This document shows positions 7,469 through 15,603 of a DNA stretch of 16,717 nucleotides, in pieces (within the stretch, counting starts at the first letter, position 1; each line of letters opens with the position of its first letter). Origin of the DNA: Nonomuraea sp. (GTDB taxonomy: Bacteria > Actinomycetota > Actinomycetes > Streptosporangiales > Streptosporangiaceae); NCBI GenBank assembly GCA_013362835.1, contig JABFVJ010000313.1, forward strand, positions 1-16,717, given 5' to 3'. The notes below the pieces were generated by a model. The model searched no databases. It was not told the origin of the DNA and saw nothing but the letters and a program-made list of their open reading frames with translations. Both the position numbers and the translations under genes were made by a program.

Positions 7469-8307
7469 CACGTCCCCCTCACGCCCATGCGGTCGGCGAG
7501 GCGTACGCCGATCACGTTGAACGACACGACCACCAGCGCGATGGCCGCGCCCGGCACCAGCACCGGCAGGAACGCGCCCTGCACGATCGCCGGCTGCCCC
7601 TCCTTGACCATCAGCCCCCAGTCGGACGACGGCGGCTGCGCGCCGAAGCCGAGGAAGCTCAGCGTGGCCAGGCTCATCAGCCCCTCGCCGAACAGCACCA
7701 CGAGGTAGCCGACGATCGAACGGGCCATGTTCGGCACCAGATGACGCACGCAGATCGTCAGCCCGCCCATGCCCTGCACCCGATAGGCGTCGATGTACGG
7801 TTTGCCGCACTCGCCCAGCGCCACGCTCCTCGTGTACTTGGCGATCGTCGGCGTGTACGCCAGGCCGAGCGCGACGACCGCCGTGGTCATGCCGTTGCCG
7901 AACACGGCCACGATCAGCACCACGAACAGCAGCCCGGGGAAGGCGTACATGACGTCGGTCAGGCGGGAGACGACGGCGTCGACCCAGCCCCGGTGCCAGG
8001 CGGCCAGCGTGCCGAGCGCGACGCCGAGCACAGAGGCGATGGCGAGCAGCAGCAGCGGGCCGATCAGCGAGGTCCGGGCGCCGTGGAGGACGCGGGAGAG
8101 CAGGTCGCGGCCCGACTGGTCGGCGCCGAGCAGGTGGGCGGGCGAGGCCGGCGACAACGTGGCGGCGAAGTCGACCGCGTCCGGCTCGTAGGGGGCGACC
8201 AGCGGCGCGAGCACCGCGCCCGCCACGACGAGCAGCAGGAACCCGGCCGCCAGCCGGTGGCCGAGCGGCGAGCCCGCCTTGGGCGGCAGCGTGGCGACGA
8301 CGGTCAT
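7468..8307 (-). CDS. ABC transporter permease, DppC/OppC-like
   Basis: Inner-membrane permease of 279 residues. An N-terminal membrane segment at about 20-38 is followed by the DppC-typical periplasmic stretch LLGADQSGRDLLSRVLHGAR (59-78). The remainder is the BPD transporter domain, with about five hydrophobic segments. The EAA coupling loop is near 171-193 (YIDAYRVQGMGG through RHLVPN), and FLGFGAQPPSSDWG is typical of the family. The ATG at 8307 overlaps the DppB-like stop (ATGA) and has GAGGAGG just upstream, so initiation is both coupled and independent. It pairs with the DppB-like protein to form the channel for the substrate delivered by the binding protein. Confidence 0.93.
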   Translation of the reverse strand: MTVVATLPPKAGSPLGHRLAAGFLLLVVAGAVLAPLVAPYEPDAVDFAATLSPASPAHLLGADQSGRDLLSRVLHGARTSLIGPLLLLAIASVLGVALGTLAAWHRGWVDAVVSRLTDVMYAFPGLLFVVLIVAVFGNGMTTAVVALGLAYTPTIAKYTRSVALGECGKPYIDAYRVQGMGGLTICVRHLVPNMARSIVGYLVVLFGEGLMSLATLSFLGFGAQPPSSDWGLMVKEGQPAIVQGAFLPVLVPGAAIALVVVSFNVIGVRLADRMGVRGT

Positions 8308-9218
8308 GCCCGCCTCCTCACTCTGGGGTCGATCAGCGGCTGCAGCAGCTCGACCAGCGTGGTCACCGCGATGTACGCGGTCACCATGAGCAGCAGCACC
8401 GCCTGCGTGACGGGGAAGTCGTGGGTGTTGATCGCGTGCACCAGCAGCGAGCCGACGCCGTTGATCCCGAACGCGGTCTCCACGGTCACCGTGCCGGCCA
8501 GCATCCCGGCCGTGACCAGCCCGCACATCGTCACGATCGGCCCGAGCGCGCCCCTGAAGACGTGTCTGACCACGATCAGCCGCTCGGCGAGGCCGGACGC
8601 GCGGGCCACGGTCACGTGGTCGAGCTCGCGCTGCTCGACCATGGACTGGCGGGTGACCCGGCTGATGACGGCGAGCGCGCCGAGCGCCAGTGTCACGGCG
8701 GGCAGGGTCAGGTGCCACAGCGAGCCGCCGCCCATGACGGGGAACCAGCCGAGCTGCACGCCGAACAGCGAGATCAGCGCGGTGGCGGTGACGAACTGCG
8801 GCACCGAGGTGGCCAGCGTCGTGCCCGCGACCACCGCGCCGTCGGTGCGCCCGCCGCGCACCGCGGCCAGCACGCCGAGCGCGACGCCGAAGACGACGAA
8901 CAGCACGGCGGCGTAGCCGACCAGGCCGAGCGTGCTGGGCAGCCGGGCCAGCAGCAGGTCGCCGACCTGGTCGTTGTACTGCTGCGAACGGCCGAGGTCG
9001 CCGGTCACCGCGTCGCCGAGCCAGCGGGCGTACTGGACCAGGAACGGGTCGTCCAGGTGGTATTGGGCGCGGATCGCCGCCAGGTATTCGGGCGTCAGGT
9101 TCTCCTTGCCGCCCGCCAGGAACGTGACCGGGTCGCCGGGCGCCGCGTAGGACGCCCCGAAGATCACGAACGAGGTGGCGAGCAGCGTGAGCACCAGCCC
9201 GGCCAGCTTGCGGACCAT
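8304..9218 (-). CDS. ABC transporter permease, DppB/OppB-like
   Basis: Inner-membrane permease of 304 residues, full length. The first membrane helix (about 4-24) is followed by AAPGDP and YHLDDPFLVQYARWLGDAVT, the characteristic DppB N-terminal periplasmic segment. The BPD transporter domain follows, with five further hydrophobic segments between about 97 and 292. The EAA loop is near 199-222 (ELDHVTVARASGL, then VRHVF), and FGINGVGSLL is typical of the family. It ends IDPRVRRRA, as usual. The ATG at 9218 begins three bases after the solute-binding-protein stop, and its own stop overlaps the next permease. Together with the DppC-like protein it forms a heterodimeric importer channel. Confidence 0.93.
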   Translation of the reverse strand: MVRKLAGLVLTLLATSFVIFGASYAAPGDPVTFLAGGKENLTPEYLAAIRAQYHLDDPFLVQYARWLGDAVTGDLGRSQQYNDQVGDLLLARLPSTLGLVGYAAVLFVVFGVALGVLAAVRGGRTDGAVVAGTTLATSVPQFVTATALISLFGVQLGWFPVMGGGSLWHLTLPAVTLALGALAVISRVTRQSMVEQRELDHVTVARASGLAERLIVVRHVFRGALGPIVTMCGLVTAGMLAGTVTVETAFGINGVGSLLVHAINTHDFPVTQAVLLLMVTAYIAVTTLVELLQPLIDPRVRRRA

Positions 9219-9221
9219 CCC

Positions 9222-10829
9222 TCAGCCCTTGGCCCCGAGGTCGACGGCCCACGGGTAGCCCATGTAGACCTGGGAGGCGGGCGGGCCGGTCACCTTGCCG
9301 CCGAGCACGACCGCGCTCGGCACCTCGACCAGCGAGATCCACACCATGTCGGCGGTGAAGCGGCGCTGCAGCTCGATGACGTCCTTGGCGCGGGCGGCGT
9401 CGTCGGTGGTCTCCAGCGCCTTGGCCACGAGCGCGTCGTAGTCGGGCGAGCTGAACCCGACCCAGTTGTTGGACGAGCCCGTCAGCCCGTTGTCGTAGAA
9501 GCCGATCGGGTCGGACTTGGTGATGTACCAGTCGTCGGGCACGAGGTCGACCTGGTCGCGCAGCGACTTGTCGGTGTAGAAGCTGCCGAACTCGGACGCC
9601 GGGACGGTCTTGATCTCGGCGGTCAGGCCGATCTTCTTGGCCGCGTCGACGAGCGCGTTGGCGATCACCGTGCGGGACTGCTCGCCGTTGGTGGCCACCA
9701 CGATCGGCTCCTTGGGCGACCCGGCCTCCCGCACGAGCTTCTTGGCCTCCTCCAGCTGAGGGCTCTCCGGCGCGCCCTGGAGCTGGTCGTAGGCCGCCTG
9801 GAACGCCTCCTTCTCATAGGACCAGGCGCCCGCGCCCACGGGCACCTTCCAGGGCCTGGCGAGGCCCGCGAAGCCCGACTTGGCGATGCCGGCCCGGTCG
9901 ATCGCGAGCGACAGCGCCCGGCGGATCTTCGGGTCCTTCATGATGCCGCGCCCGGTCGGCAGCAGCACGAACACGCGGGTCGTCGCCCCGAAGGCCACGT
10001 CGACCGCCTGGTTGCCTTGCAGCGCCACGGCGGGCCCGGTGTCGGAGAGGTAGGCGCCCTGGGCCTCACCCGTGGTCAGGCTGTTGACCAGCGCGTTGTC
10101 GTCGGCCCACCGGAAGGTGACGCTCTTGGTGAGCGGCTTGACGTCCTTGTTCCAGTACGCGTCGTGACGCTCGATCGTGACCTGGCTCCCGGACTTCCAC
10201 TCCTTCAGCCGGTACGGCCCCGAGCAGGCGTCGTCGTGACCCGGCGTGCCGTAGTCCTTGCCCTGCTCCTCCACTACCTTCCGGTTGAGCACGATGCCCG
10301 CGCCACCCGCGATGGCCTGCACGAACAGCGCGTTGGGCTTCTTGAAGGAGATCGTGACCTCGTGGTCGCCGGTCTTGGCGACGGAGTCGACGTCCTCGAA
10401 CTCGTCGGACTCGTCCATGCCCTCGCCCGCGTGGCGCTTCAGGCTCCAGACCACGTCGTCGGCGGTGATCGGGGCGCCGTCGTGGAAGGTCGCGCCCTGG
10501 CGCAGGGTGAGGACCATGGTCTTGGGGTCGGTCTGCTCGGCCTTCTCGGCCAGCCACGGCTTGACGGTCATGTCGGGCTGGGTCTGCATGAGCCGCTCGC
10601 AGACGTTGGACATGATCGTGCGGTTGGGGGTGCCGCCGTCGGCGTCGAGGTCGAGCGTGCCCGGCTCCTCGTCGAGCAGCCAGACGGCGTCGTCGAGCGG
10701 GCCTGCCGCCTTGGCGGTCTGGTCGACCAGGGTGAGCTTGGCCGGGTCGGGGGCCTTGGTGGTGGCCGCGGGGGCGCCGCACGCGGCGGTGAGCCCGATC
10801 AGCCCGACGGTGACGACAATCTTCTTCAC
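9222..10829 (-). CDS. solute-binding lipoprotein, SBP family 5 (peptide/nickel/opine type)
   Basis: Extracytoplasmic receptor of 535 residues that captures the substrate and delivers it to the permeases. The N-terminus has lysines at 2-3, a hydrophobic stretch and a lipobox-like LTAAC with C17 as the lipidation site, so it should be anchored in the membrane. The mature protein shows the family 5 fold landmarks: PGTLDLDADGG near the start, VKPWLAEKAEQ, LRQGATFHDGAPITADDVVWS and ACSGPYRLKEW. The C-terminal part has SNNWVGFSSPDYDALV. The start is GTG at 10829, overlapping the TGA of the C45 gene (GTGA). The ligand cannot be read from sequence; the co-transcribed C45 enzyme suggests an acylated amino acid, a short peptide or another amide. 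Confidence 0.93.
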   Translation of the reverse strand: MKKIVVTVGLIGLTAACGAPAATTKAPDPAKLTLVDQTAKAAGPLDDAVWLLDEEPGTLDLDADGGTPNRTIMSNVCERLMQTQPDMTVKPWLAEKAEQTDPKTMVLTLRQGATFHDGAPITADDVVWSLKRHAGEGMDESDEFEDVDSVAKTGDHEVTISFKKPNALFVQAIAGGAGIVLNRKVVEEQGKDYGTPGHDDACSGPYRLKEWKSGSQVTIERHDAYWNKDVKPLTKSVTFRWADDNALVNSLTTGEAQGAYLSDTGPAVALQGNQAVDVAFGATTRVFVLLPTGRGIMKDPKIRRALSLAIDRAGIAKSGFAGLARPWKVPVGAGAWSYEKEAFQAAYDQLQGAPESPQLEEAKKLVREAGSPKEPIVVATNGEQSRTVIANALVDAAKKIGLTAEIKTVPASEFGSFYTDKSLRDQVDLVPDDWYITKSDPIGFYDNGLTGSSNNWVGFSSPDYDALVAKALETTDDAARAKDVIELQRRFTADMVWISLVEVPSAVVLGGKVTGPPASQVYMGYPWAVDLGAKG

Positions 10830-11959
10830 GGGGTCATCTCTCCATGCGGTCCGTCGTAGAGGTTCCAGGGCACGCGCTCGTACTCGTGGTCGCAGGGCGT
10901 GCCGGCCGCGATCAAGTAGTCGCCCGTGGTGAGGTCGACGCAGCTCGACAGCAGGGTCGCCCACCGCTTGACGGCGGGCTGGGCGGGGTCGGGGTGGGTG
11001 CAGAGCGACTCGGGGTGGCCGAGGTGGTCGGACATGGCGAGCCTGATGCGCTTGCGCGCCTCGTCGGCGCCCGACGCCTCGCGTACGGCGCGCAGCCCGC
11101 TCTCGGCCCTCGGCACCCGGAACAGCGAGTCGGCCGAGCCGGGCCGGTAGGTGGCGGCGAGCTGGGGCGGCATGAACGCCTGGTAGTGGTTGCCGTGGAC
11201 GAGCAGGCCGTCGGTCGGGTACATCCAGCCGACCGCGCCCGGCGTGGTCTCCAGGTCGATCGCGAACCCGCCCCGGTGGGTGACCAGCGCGTTGCTCGCG
11301 ATGTGGGCGCGCGACTTGGTCAGCGCCTCCAGCGCCGCGTTGAGGTTGTCGCTGTCGAGCACCCTGCGCCTGATCAGGGTCTGCGGCACGCCCACGGTGT
11401 CGTCGAAGCGCCCGCCGAGCCCGTTGGCGTTGAGCGCGATGCCCGCCGAGTTGGCCCCCTGCCGCCCGACCTGCCCCGCCTCCACATGCATGATCACCGT
11501 CGGCCTGCCCGGCTGGACCACCCTGAGCACCATGAGCGTGTCGGACACGCCGTCGCGCCAGTCCCAGTTCTGGCCCGCGTAGACGTGGCCGTCGCCCGAG
11601 GCCCCGTCGAGCAGCGCGAACGACGTGCAGCCGTCGGGCTCGATCGTGCTGAACGTGGTGTCGTAGATGATCTCGCCGCGGGCGTTGAGCGCGACCACGT
11701 CGAGGAAGCCGATGCCGGCGCCCTCGGCGATGCCCTCCATCTCCTCGACCAGCTCGGGGGCGAAGGCCCTGCTCGGCGCGACCCAGCGGGCCGCCCGCTC
11801 GGTGACCTGCGCCCACGTCAGGCCGCTGGAGTGCGCGAACGCCTCGGCGTAGTAGGCGAGCGCCCGGTGCACGCGCTCGCGGGCCTGCTCGCCGTACTGC
11901 CGCCCGCGCTCGCGTGGAGCGCCGGAGATCTCGACGAGAGGGAGGGACTTGAGGCTCAA
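10826..11959 (-). CDS. C45-family self-processing acyltransferase/amidase
   Basis: N-terminal-nucleophile hydrolase related to isopenicillin-N acyltransferase and carcinine hydrolase (peptidase family C45), which cleaves or forms amide bonds. With a start at TTG 11959 the protein has 377 residues. The early GAPRERGRQYGEQARERV is typical, and the autocleavage site is EPDG|CTSF with C111 as nucleophile, close to residue 103 in the fungal acyltransferase. AGQNWDWRD and NSAGIALNANGLGG follow as in the family. No signal peptide is visible, so it is probably cytoplasmic. The TTG start is chosen because AAGGAG lies five bases upstream; ATG at 11998 would add 13 residues but has no ribosome site. It is the first gene of the operon and faces the RpiR-like regulator. 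Confidence 0.9.
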   Translation of the reverse strand: MSLKSLPLVEISGAPRERGRQYGEQARERVHRALAYYAEAFAHSSGLTWAQVTERAARWVAPSRAFAPELVEEMEGIAEGAGIGFLDVVALNARGEIIYDTTFSTIEPDGCTSFALLDGASGDGHVYAGQNWDWRDGVSDTLMVLRVVQPGRPTVIMHVEAGQVGRQGANSAGIALNANGLGGRFDDTVGVPQTLIRRRVLDSDNLNAALEALTKSRAHIASNALVTHRGGFAIDLETTPGAVGWMYPTDGLLVHGNHYQAFMPPQLAATYRPGSADSLFRVPRAESGLRAVREASGADEARKRIRLAMSDHLGHPESLCTHPDPAQPAVKRWATLLSSCVDLTTGDYLIAAGTPCDHEYERVPWNLYDGPHGEMTP

Positions 11960-11964
11960 TGGTG

Positions 11965-12013
11965 CTCCTTGGACCGGCCGGATGCCTGTAACGTTCATTT
12001 CATGAGGCGGCAA
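11965..12013 (-). promoter_or_regulatory. putative promoter and ribosome-binding site of the C45/Dpp operon
   Basis: On the minus strand a -35-like TTGCCG (complement of 12008-12013) and a weak -10-like TACAGG (complement of 11985-11990) are 17 bases apart. They are followed by AAGGAG (complement of 11965-11970), five bases before TTG at 11959. A transcript from this promoter would begin downstream of the ATG at 11998, which agrees with the TTG start. The ribosome site is convincing and the promoter is tentative. I saw no clear operator for the RpiR-like regulator in the 115-base gap. Confidence 0.4.
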
Positions 12014-12074
12014 GTCTGTAGCGGTCGTTTCCAAGCCAAGGGTAATGAGCGCTACACGGGAGTCAAGAGTCGTA

Positions 12075-12956
12075 ATGGAAAATACACACAGTCCGATTGA
12101 GCAGCTCAGAGCCATGGTTCGTCAGCTCTGGGAGGAGTTGTCGCCTGCCGAGCGGGCCGTGTGCCACTATCTGATCTCCGCCTCGCCGGAGCAGATCCTG
12201 TTCGCCAGCGCCCAGGAGCTCGGCAGCGCGACGGGCACGAGCAACGCCACCGTGGTCCGCACGATGCAGCGGCTGGGGTTCGGCGGGCTGCCGGGGCTGA
12301 AGCGGGCGCTCGCGGCCGAGTTCACCTCGTCCGTCGCGCCCGACGTACGCCTCCAGCAGCGCATCAGCCACGTCGGGCAGGACCTGTCGTCCATCTGGGA
12401 GCGGGTCTTCGACGAGGCGCGCGAGCGCGTCGACCACTGCCGCAGGCTCTATGACGCCGGGGCGTTCAAGAAGGCGGTCGAGCTGCTGATCAACGCGCCG
12501 GGCGTGTTCGTCTACGGCGCGGGGGCCTCAGAGCCGGCGGCCCGCCACCTGGCGCTCAAGCTGGGCCGGCGCGGCCATCGGGCCAGGGCGAGCTCGGCGA
12601 CGGGGTTCGCGCTGGCCGACGACCTGCTCGCGCTCGGCCACGGCGAGGCCCTGGTGATCTTCCAGCCGGGGCGCAGACTGAAGGAGATCGAGGTGCTGAT
12701 CGACCGGGCGCAGGCCGTCGGCGCGGGCACCGTGCTGATCTCCGACGAGCTCGGCGGCTCCTTCATCGACCGGGTCGACGCCGTGCTCGCCGCCCCCCAC
12801 ACCCCGACGGGCATCACGGCCGAGCCGCTGACCGGCATCATCGTGGCCGACGCGCTGCTCCTCGCCCTCGACTCGCTCGACGAGCCCCGTTCCGTCGAAC
12901 ATTCCCACCAGCTCAACGCGCTACGCGAGCAACTGCTCGGGCCCCGTTTCCGCTAG
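12075..12956 (+). CDS. MurR/RpiR-family regulator with SIS domain
   Basis: Regulator of 293 residues. The N-terminal HTH_6 domain covers about residues 5-80: SPAERAVCHYLI, SAQELGSATGTSNATVVRTM and GFGGLPGLKRAL. The SIS sugar-phosphate-isomerase fold follows from about 125 to 260: PGVFVYGAGASEPAARHLALKL, FALADDLLALGHGEALVIFQ and VGAGTVLISDELGG. These proteins usually bind phosphosugars, though relatives control peptide, amino-acid and opine uptake operons. It is divergent from the C45/Dpp operon and is the obvious candidate to control it. ATG at 12075 is preferred (weak AAGAG five bases upstream); ATG at 12045, in frame, is the alternative. The uppP gene follows on the same strand after 38 bases and might share its transcript. 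Confidence 0.9.
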   Translation: MENTHSPIEQLRAMVRQLWEELSPAERAVCHYLISASPEQILFASAQELGSATGTSNATVVRTMQRLGFGGLPGLKRALAAEFTSSVAPDVRLQQRISHVGQDLSSIWERVFDEARERVDHCRRLYDAGAFKKAVELLINAPGVFVYGAGASEPAARHLALKLGRRGHRARASSATGFALADDLLALGHGEALVIFQPGRRLKEIEVLIDRAQAVGAGTVLISDELGGSFIDRVDAVLAAPHTPTGITAEPLTGIIVADALLLALDSLDEPRSVEHSHQLNALREQLLGPRFR

Positions 12957-12994
12957 CCTCACCCTCGTCACTCCCGCGTCCGGAAGGTGAAGTC

Positions 12995-13819
12995 GTGATC
13001 GGCTGGCTCGAAGCGGTGGTGCTGGGGCTGATCCAGGGACTCACGGAGTTCCTGCCGATCTCCTCCAGCGCCCACATCCGTGTGGTCTCCGCCTTCTTCG
13101 GCTGGCAGGACCCGGGGGCGGCCTTCACGGCGGTCATCCAGCTCGGCACCGAGACCGCGGTGATCATCTACTTCCGCAAGGAGCTGTGGGAGATCATCTC
13201 CACCTGGGTCCGCTCCCTGTGGAACAAGGACCTGCGCTCCCACTGGGCCGCCCGCATGGGCTGGTACGTCATCGCCGGCTCGCTCCCGATCGGCGTGCTC
13301 GGCCTGGTGTTCAAGGACCAGATCGAGACCGTCTTCCGCGACCTGCGCCTGGTGGGCACCACGCTGATCGTCTTCGGCTGCGTCCTGTGGTTCGCCGACC
13401 GCACCGCCCGCAACAAGCTCACGCTGGAGAAGCACCTCAGCTTCACCCACGCCATCGTCTACGGCTTCGCCCAGGCGCTGGCCCTGATCCCCGGCGTCTC
13501 CCGCTCCGGCGGCACCATCACGGCCGGTCTGCTGCTCGACTACCGCCGCGAGGACGCGGCCAAATACTCGTTCCTGCTGGCCATCCCGGCCGTCCTCGCC
13601 TCGGGCGTGTTCGAGCTGAAGGACATCGGCGAGGGCCAGGCCCCCGCGTGGGGGCCCACGATCCTCGCCACGGTCATCTCCTTCGCCGTGGGCTACGCGG
13701 CGGTGGCCTGGTTCCTGAAGTACATCAGCACCCACCGCTTCACCGGGTTCGTGATCTACCGCATCCTCCTGGGGTTCTTCGTCATCCTCGCGGTCACCCT
13801 GGGCTGGATCCCGGCCTAG
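12995..13819 (+). CDS. uppP: undecaprenyl-diphosphate phosphatase UppP (BacA family)
   Basis: Integral membrane enzyme that dephosphorylates undecaprenyl diphosphate to recycle the carrier lipid for peptidoglycan and other wall polymers; extra copies raise bacitracin resistance. It has 274 residues, the family length. The first signature is QGLTEFLPISSSAH (14-27, with E18 and H27). The second is PGVSRSGGT (166-174), with S169 and R170 matching the catalytic serine-arginine pair near R174 of E. coli. About eight hydrophobic segments are present. The GTG at 12995 has GGAAGG at 12982-12987 upstream. It lies 38 bases after the RpiR-like gene on the same strand. The TAG stop shares the tetranucleotide CTAG with the stop of the convergent membrane-protein gene. 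Confidence 0.96.
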   Translation: MIGWLEAVVLGLIQGLTEFLPISSSAHIRVVSAFFGWQDPGAAFTAVIQLGTETAVIIYFRKELWEIISTWVRSLWNKDLRSHWAARMGWYVIAGSLPIGVLGLVFKDQIETVFRDLRLVGTTLIVFGCVLWFADRTARNKLTLEKHLSFTHAIVYGFAQALALIPGVSRSGGTITAGLLLDYRREDAAKYSFLLAIPAVLASGVFELKDIGEGQAPAWGPTILATVISFAVGYAAVAWFLKYISTHRFTGFVIYRILLGFFVILAVTLGWIPA

Positions 13820-14502
13820 GCCGACACCGCCGTCCGGTCGTGGGCGGGCGAGGGGTAGTAGGCGGCCCACGCCTCGTCGCCCATGCGCAGGATCTTCAGG
13901 CCGGTCCAGCCGAGGCCGATGGCGGGCAGGATCCAGAACAGCACGGTCACGGGGCCGTACTCGATGGGGAACGAGACGACGTAGCCGACGAAGACGAGCA
14001 CCGGCACCCACCAGCCGACGAAGCCCGCCCGCCAGACGGCCGTGGCCAGCAGCGGCAGGCCGAGGAGCGCGAAGAACATCCACGGCATCTGGAAGCCGAA
14101 GATCACGCCGGGCAGGTTGAGCATCTCGTCGAGGATCTTCTGCGCCTGCTCGGGCGGGTTGTGCCGGCCCAGCCACCATTCGACCGGGTCGATCATCAGC
14201 AGGGCGGACATGGAGATGTAGCCGATGGTGGCCGCGGCGCCGGCGATGTGGCCGAGCACGGTGGCCTTGCGCCGGGTGAGGTGCACCAGGCCGATGGCGG
14301 CGATGCCCATGAGCATCCAGCTCCAGTGGTACATGGCCGACTCGGCCTGCGCGAGGGCGGGGTTGTCGCCGTAGCTGACTGCCTCCCGCGAGTCGCCCCA
14401 GGTGCCCGGGTCGATGATGACGGCGATGGCCTGGAGCAGCGGCGCCACGATGAGCAGCGTGCCCGCCGCGACGCGGCGGAATGTCACCTGATTCTTGAAC
14501 AT
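13816..14502 (-). CDS. six-helix membrane protein of unknown function
   Basis: Protein of 228 residues that I do not recognise. Six hydrophobic segments are visible at about 11-30, 60-76, 84-104, 136-156, 164-182 and 184-206. Loops carry WGDSREAVSYGDNP (35-48) and DPVEWWLGRHNPPEQAQ (105-121); the C-terminal tail is short and soluble. No catalytic motif stands out. ATG at 14502 gives MFKNQVTFRR, a basic lead-in to the first helix, though no clear ribosome site precedes it, so the start is moderately certain. The gap to the ABC-2-like gene on the same strand is 80 bases and holds a 13-base palindrome. The 3' end interlocks with the stop of uppP. A transporter-like or envelope role is only a guess. 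Confidence 0.75.
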   Translation of the reverse strand: MFKNQVTFRRVAAGTLLIVAPLLQAIAVIIDPGTWGDSREAVSYGDNPALAQAESAMYHWSWMLMGIAAIGLVHLTRRKATVLGHIAGAAATIGYISMSALLMIDPVEWWLGRHNPPEQAQKILDEMLNLPGVIFGFQMPWMFFALLGLPLLATAVWRAGFVGWWVPVLVFVGYVVSFPIEYGPVTVLFWILPAIGLGWTGLKILRMGDEAWAAYYPSPAHDRTAVSA

Positions 14503-14556
14503 GCCGGCGACGGTACGGTCCGCCGCCGCCGGCCGTCGTCCACCTGCGGAGCGACC

Positions 14557-14569
14557 GGAGGTCACCTCC
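14557..14569. promoter_or_regulatory. 13-base palindrome upstream of the membrane-protein gene
   Basis: GGAGGTCACCTCC is a perfect inverted repeat of six-base arms around one base. It lies between the stop of the ABC-2-like gene and the start of the six-helix membrane protein, about 55 bases before that start. There is no T-rich tail on either side, so it does not look like an intrinsic terminator. It could be an operator for an unidentified dimeric regulator. In such GC-rich DNA a chance occurrence cannot be excluded. Confidence 0.35.
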
Positions 14570-14582
14570 CAGGAGGAGAAGA

Positions 14583-15548
14583 TCAGACCGCGACCGGCGT
14601 GCGCGGCGCGACCGGGGCCTGCCGGGCCCCGCCTCCCGGCAGGACGAGCAGGAGCAGCCCGAGCAGCGCCCACAGGCCCAGCACCCCGACCGGCGTCCAC
14701 AGCGCCGCTCCCCCGAAGAACACCGTGTTGCGCACGGCCTCCGCGGCCGGGCCCACGGGGAGGACCTGGCCGATCGCGGCGTACCACTCGGGGATGTAGC
14801 GCGCGCCGAGCGGGCCGCCACTGGCCGGGAGCCCGATCGGGATGAACAGCAGCGCCGCCACCCCGACCCCCGGCATGCCGATGAGCTTGACCAGGCCCGA
14901 CACCACCAGGCCGACCGCGAGCGCGATCCCCGACGACACCGCCGCCAGCGCCCAGAAGTGCCCCGGCAGCGCCCCGAACACGCCGTCGGCCAGCCACGCG
15001 TTGGCCGTGCCCGCCACGATCGAGCCCGCCGCCAGCACACCGGCGCGACCGGCCACGCCGAGGCCCGGCGCGGCCCCGGACAGCAGCACGGCCAGCGCGA
15101 TGCCCGGAAGGACCAGGCTGAGCACGTAGAACATGCCGGAGATGCCGCCGGAGTCGCCGGGCGGCAGCGGCACCGCGTCCTCCACCCGCAGGGTGCGGCC
15201 CTGCGCCTGCGCGGCCGCCTGGAAGGCGGCCGTGATCACCGTGGCCCCGGTACGTCCGCCCGCGCTCGCCACCACCAGCCTGCCCTCCTGCGGGACGAGC
15301 ACCGCGTCCACCTCCCTGTCGAGCAGCGCGGCCCGCGCGACCTCGGCCGAGGGGTACGCGCCCAGCGAGAACGCCCCCGCCTTGCGCTGGTCGATGCCGC
15401 TCTGAAGCTGTCCGACCTGTTCGGCGGGCGCGACGACCGCGATGGGGACGCCGTGCGGCTCGGGCGCGTGGAAGGCCCCGAGGAACGACCCGGCGAAGAG
15501 CATCCCCAGCAGGGTGACCCCGAGGACGAGAGCAATGATCTTGCCCAT
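14583..15548 (-). CDS. ABC-2 / YhgE-Pip-like membrane protein
   Basis: Protein of 321 residues with the layout of ABC-2-type or YhgE/DUF3533-like proteins. One N-terminal membrane helix (about 4-24) is followed by a soluble extracytoplasmic domain at 30-135 (HGVPIAVVAP, YPSAEVARAALLDREVDAVLVP and LVVASAGGRTGATVI). Five membrane helices follow at about 138-158, 167-187, 198-220, 226-242 and 285-304, with LPVGPAAEAVRNTVFFGG before the last. No ATPase gene is adjacent, which favours a YhgE/Pip-like or stand-alone role over a full ABC exporter. ATG at 15548 is preferred because AGGTGG lies 8 bases upstream; GTG codons at 15557 and 15560 are alternatives. It is divergent from a TetR gene that probably represses it. 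Confidence 0.8.
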   Translation of the reverse strand: MGKIIALVLGVTLLGMLFAGSFLGAFHAPEPHGVPIAVVAPAEQVGQLQSGIDQRKAGAFSLGAYPSAEVARAALLDREVDAVLVPQEGRLVVASAGGRTGATVITAAFQAAAQAQGRTLRVEDAVPLPPGDSGGISGMFYVLSLVLPGIALAVLLSGAAPGLGVAGRAGVLAAGSIVAGTANAWLADGVFGALPGHFWALAAVSSGIALAVGLVVSGLVKLIGMPGVGVAALLFIPIGLPASGGPLGARYIPEWYAAIGQVLPVGPAAEAVRNTVFFGGAALWTPVGVLGLWALLGLLLLVLPGGGARQAPVAPRTPVAV

Positions 15549-15570
15549 CTTTTTCACCACCTGATGACTT

Positions 15571-15603
15571 CATCGATGTTGAATTCCAAGGTAGAGGAAT
15601 TCC
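15571..15603. promoter_or_regulatory. palindromes between divergent membrane-protein and TetR genes
   Basis: This short gap is much richer in A/T than its surroundings and packed with palindromes: CATCGATG at 15571-15578, GAATTC at 15581-15586 and GGAATTCC at 15596-15603. GAATTCC (15581-15587) and GGAATTC (15596-15602) also form an inverted repeat with an 8-base spacer. GTTGAAT recurs at 15578-15584 and 15609-15615. On the minus strand TACCTT (complement of 15588-15593) is an acceptable -10. The likely ligand is the TetR-family protein encoded at 15622, controlling both genes (inference). Confidence 0.5.

Noticed and set aside
8421..10859. An 812-codon open frame on the plus strand
   Set aside because: It is antisense to the binding protein and permeases, whose domains are unmistakable. 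Its composition (R, G, H, V, D, L repeats) is that of a high-GC shadow frame.
12045..12074. Ten additional N-terminal residues of the RpiR-like protein from ATG 12045
   Set aside because: The only purine-rich tract is two bases before that ATG, too close, and family similarity begins after 12075; kept only as an alternative start.
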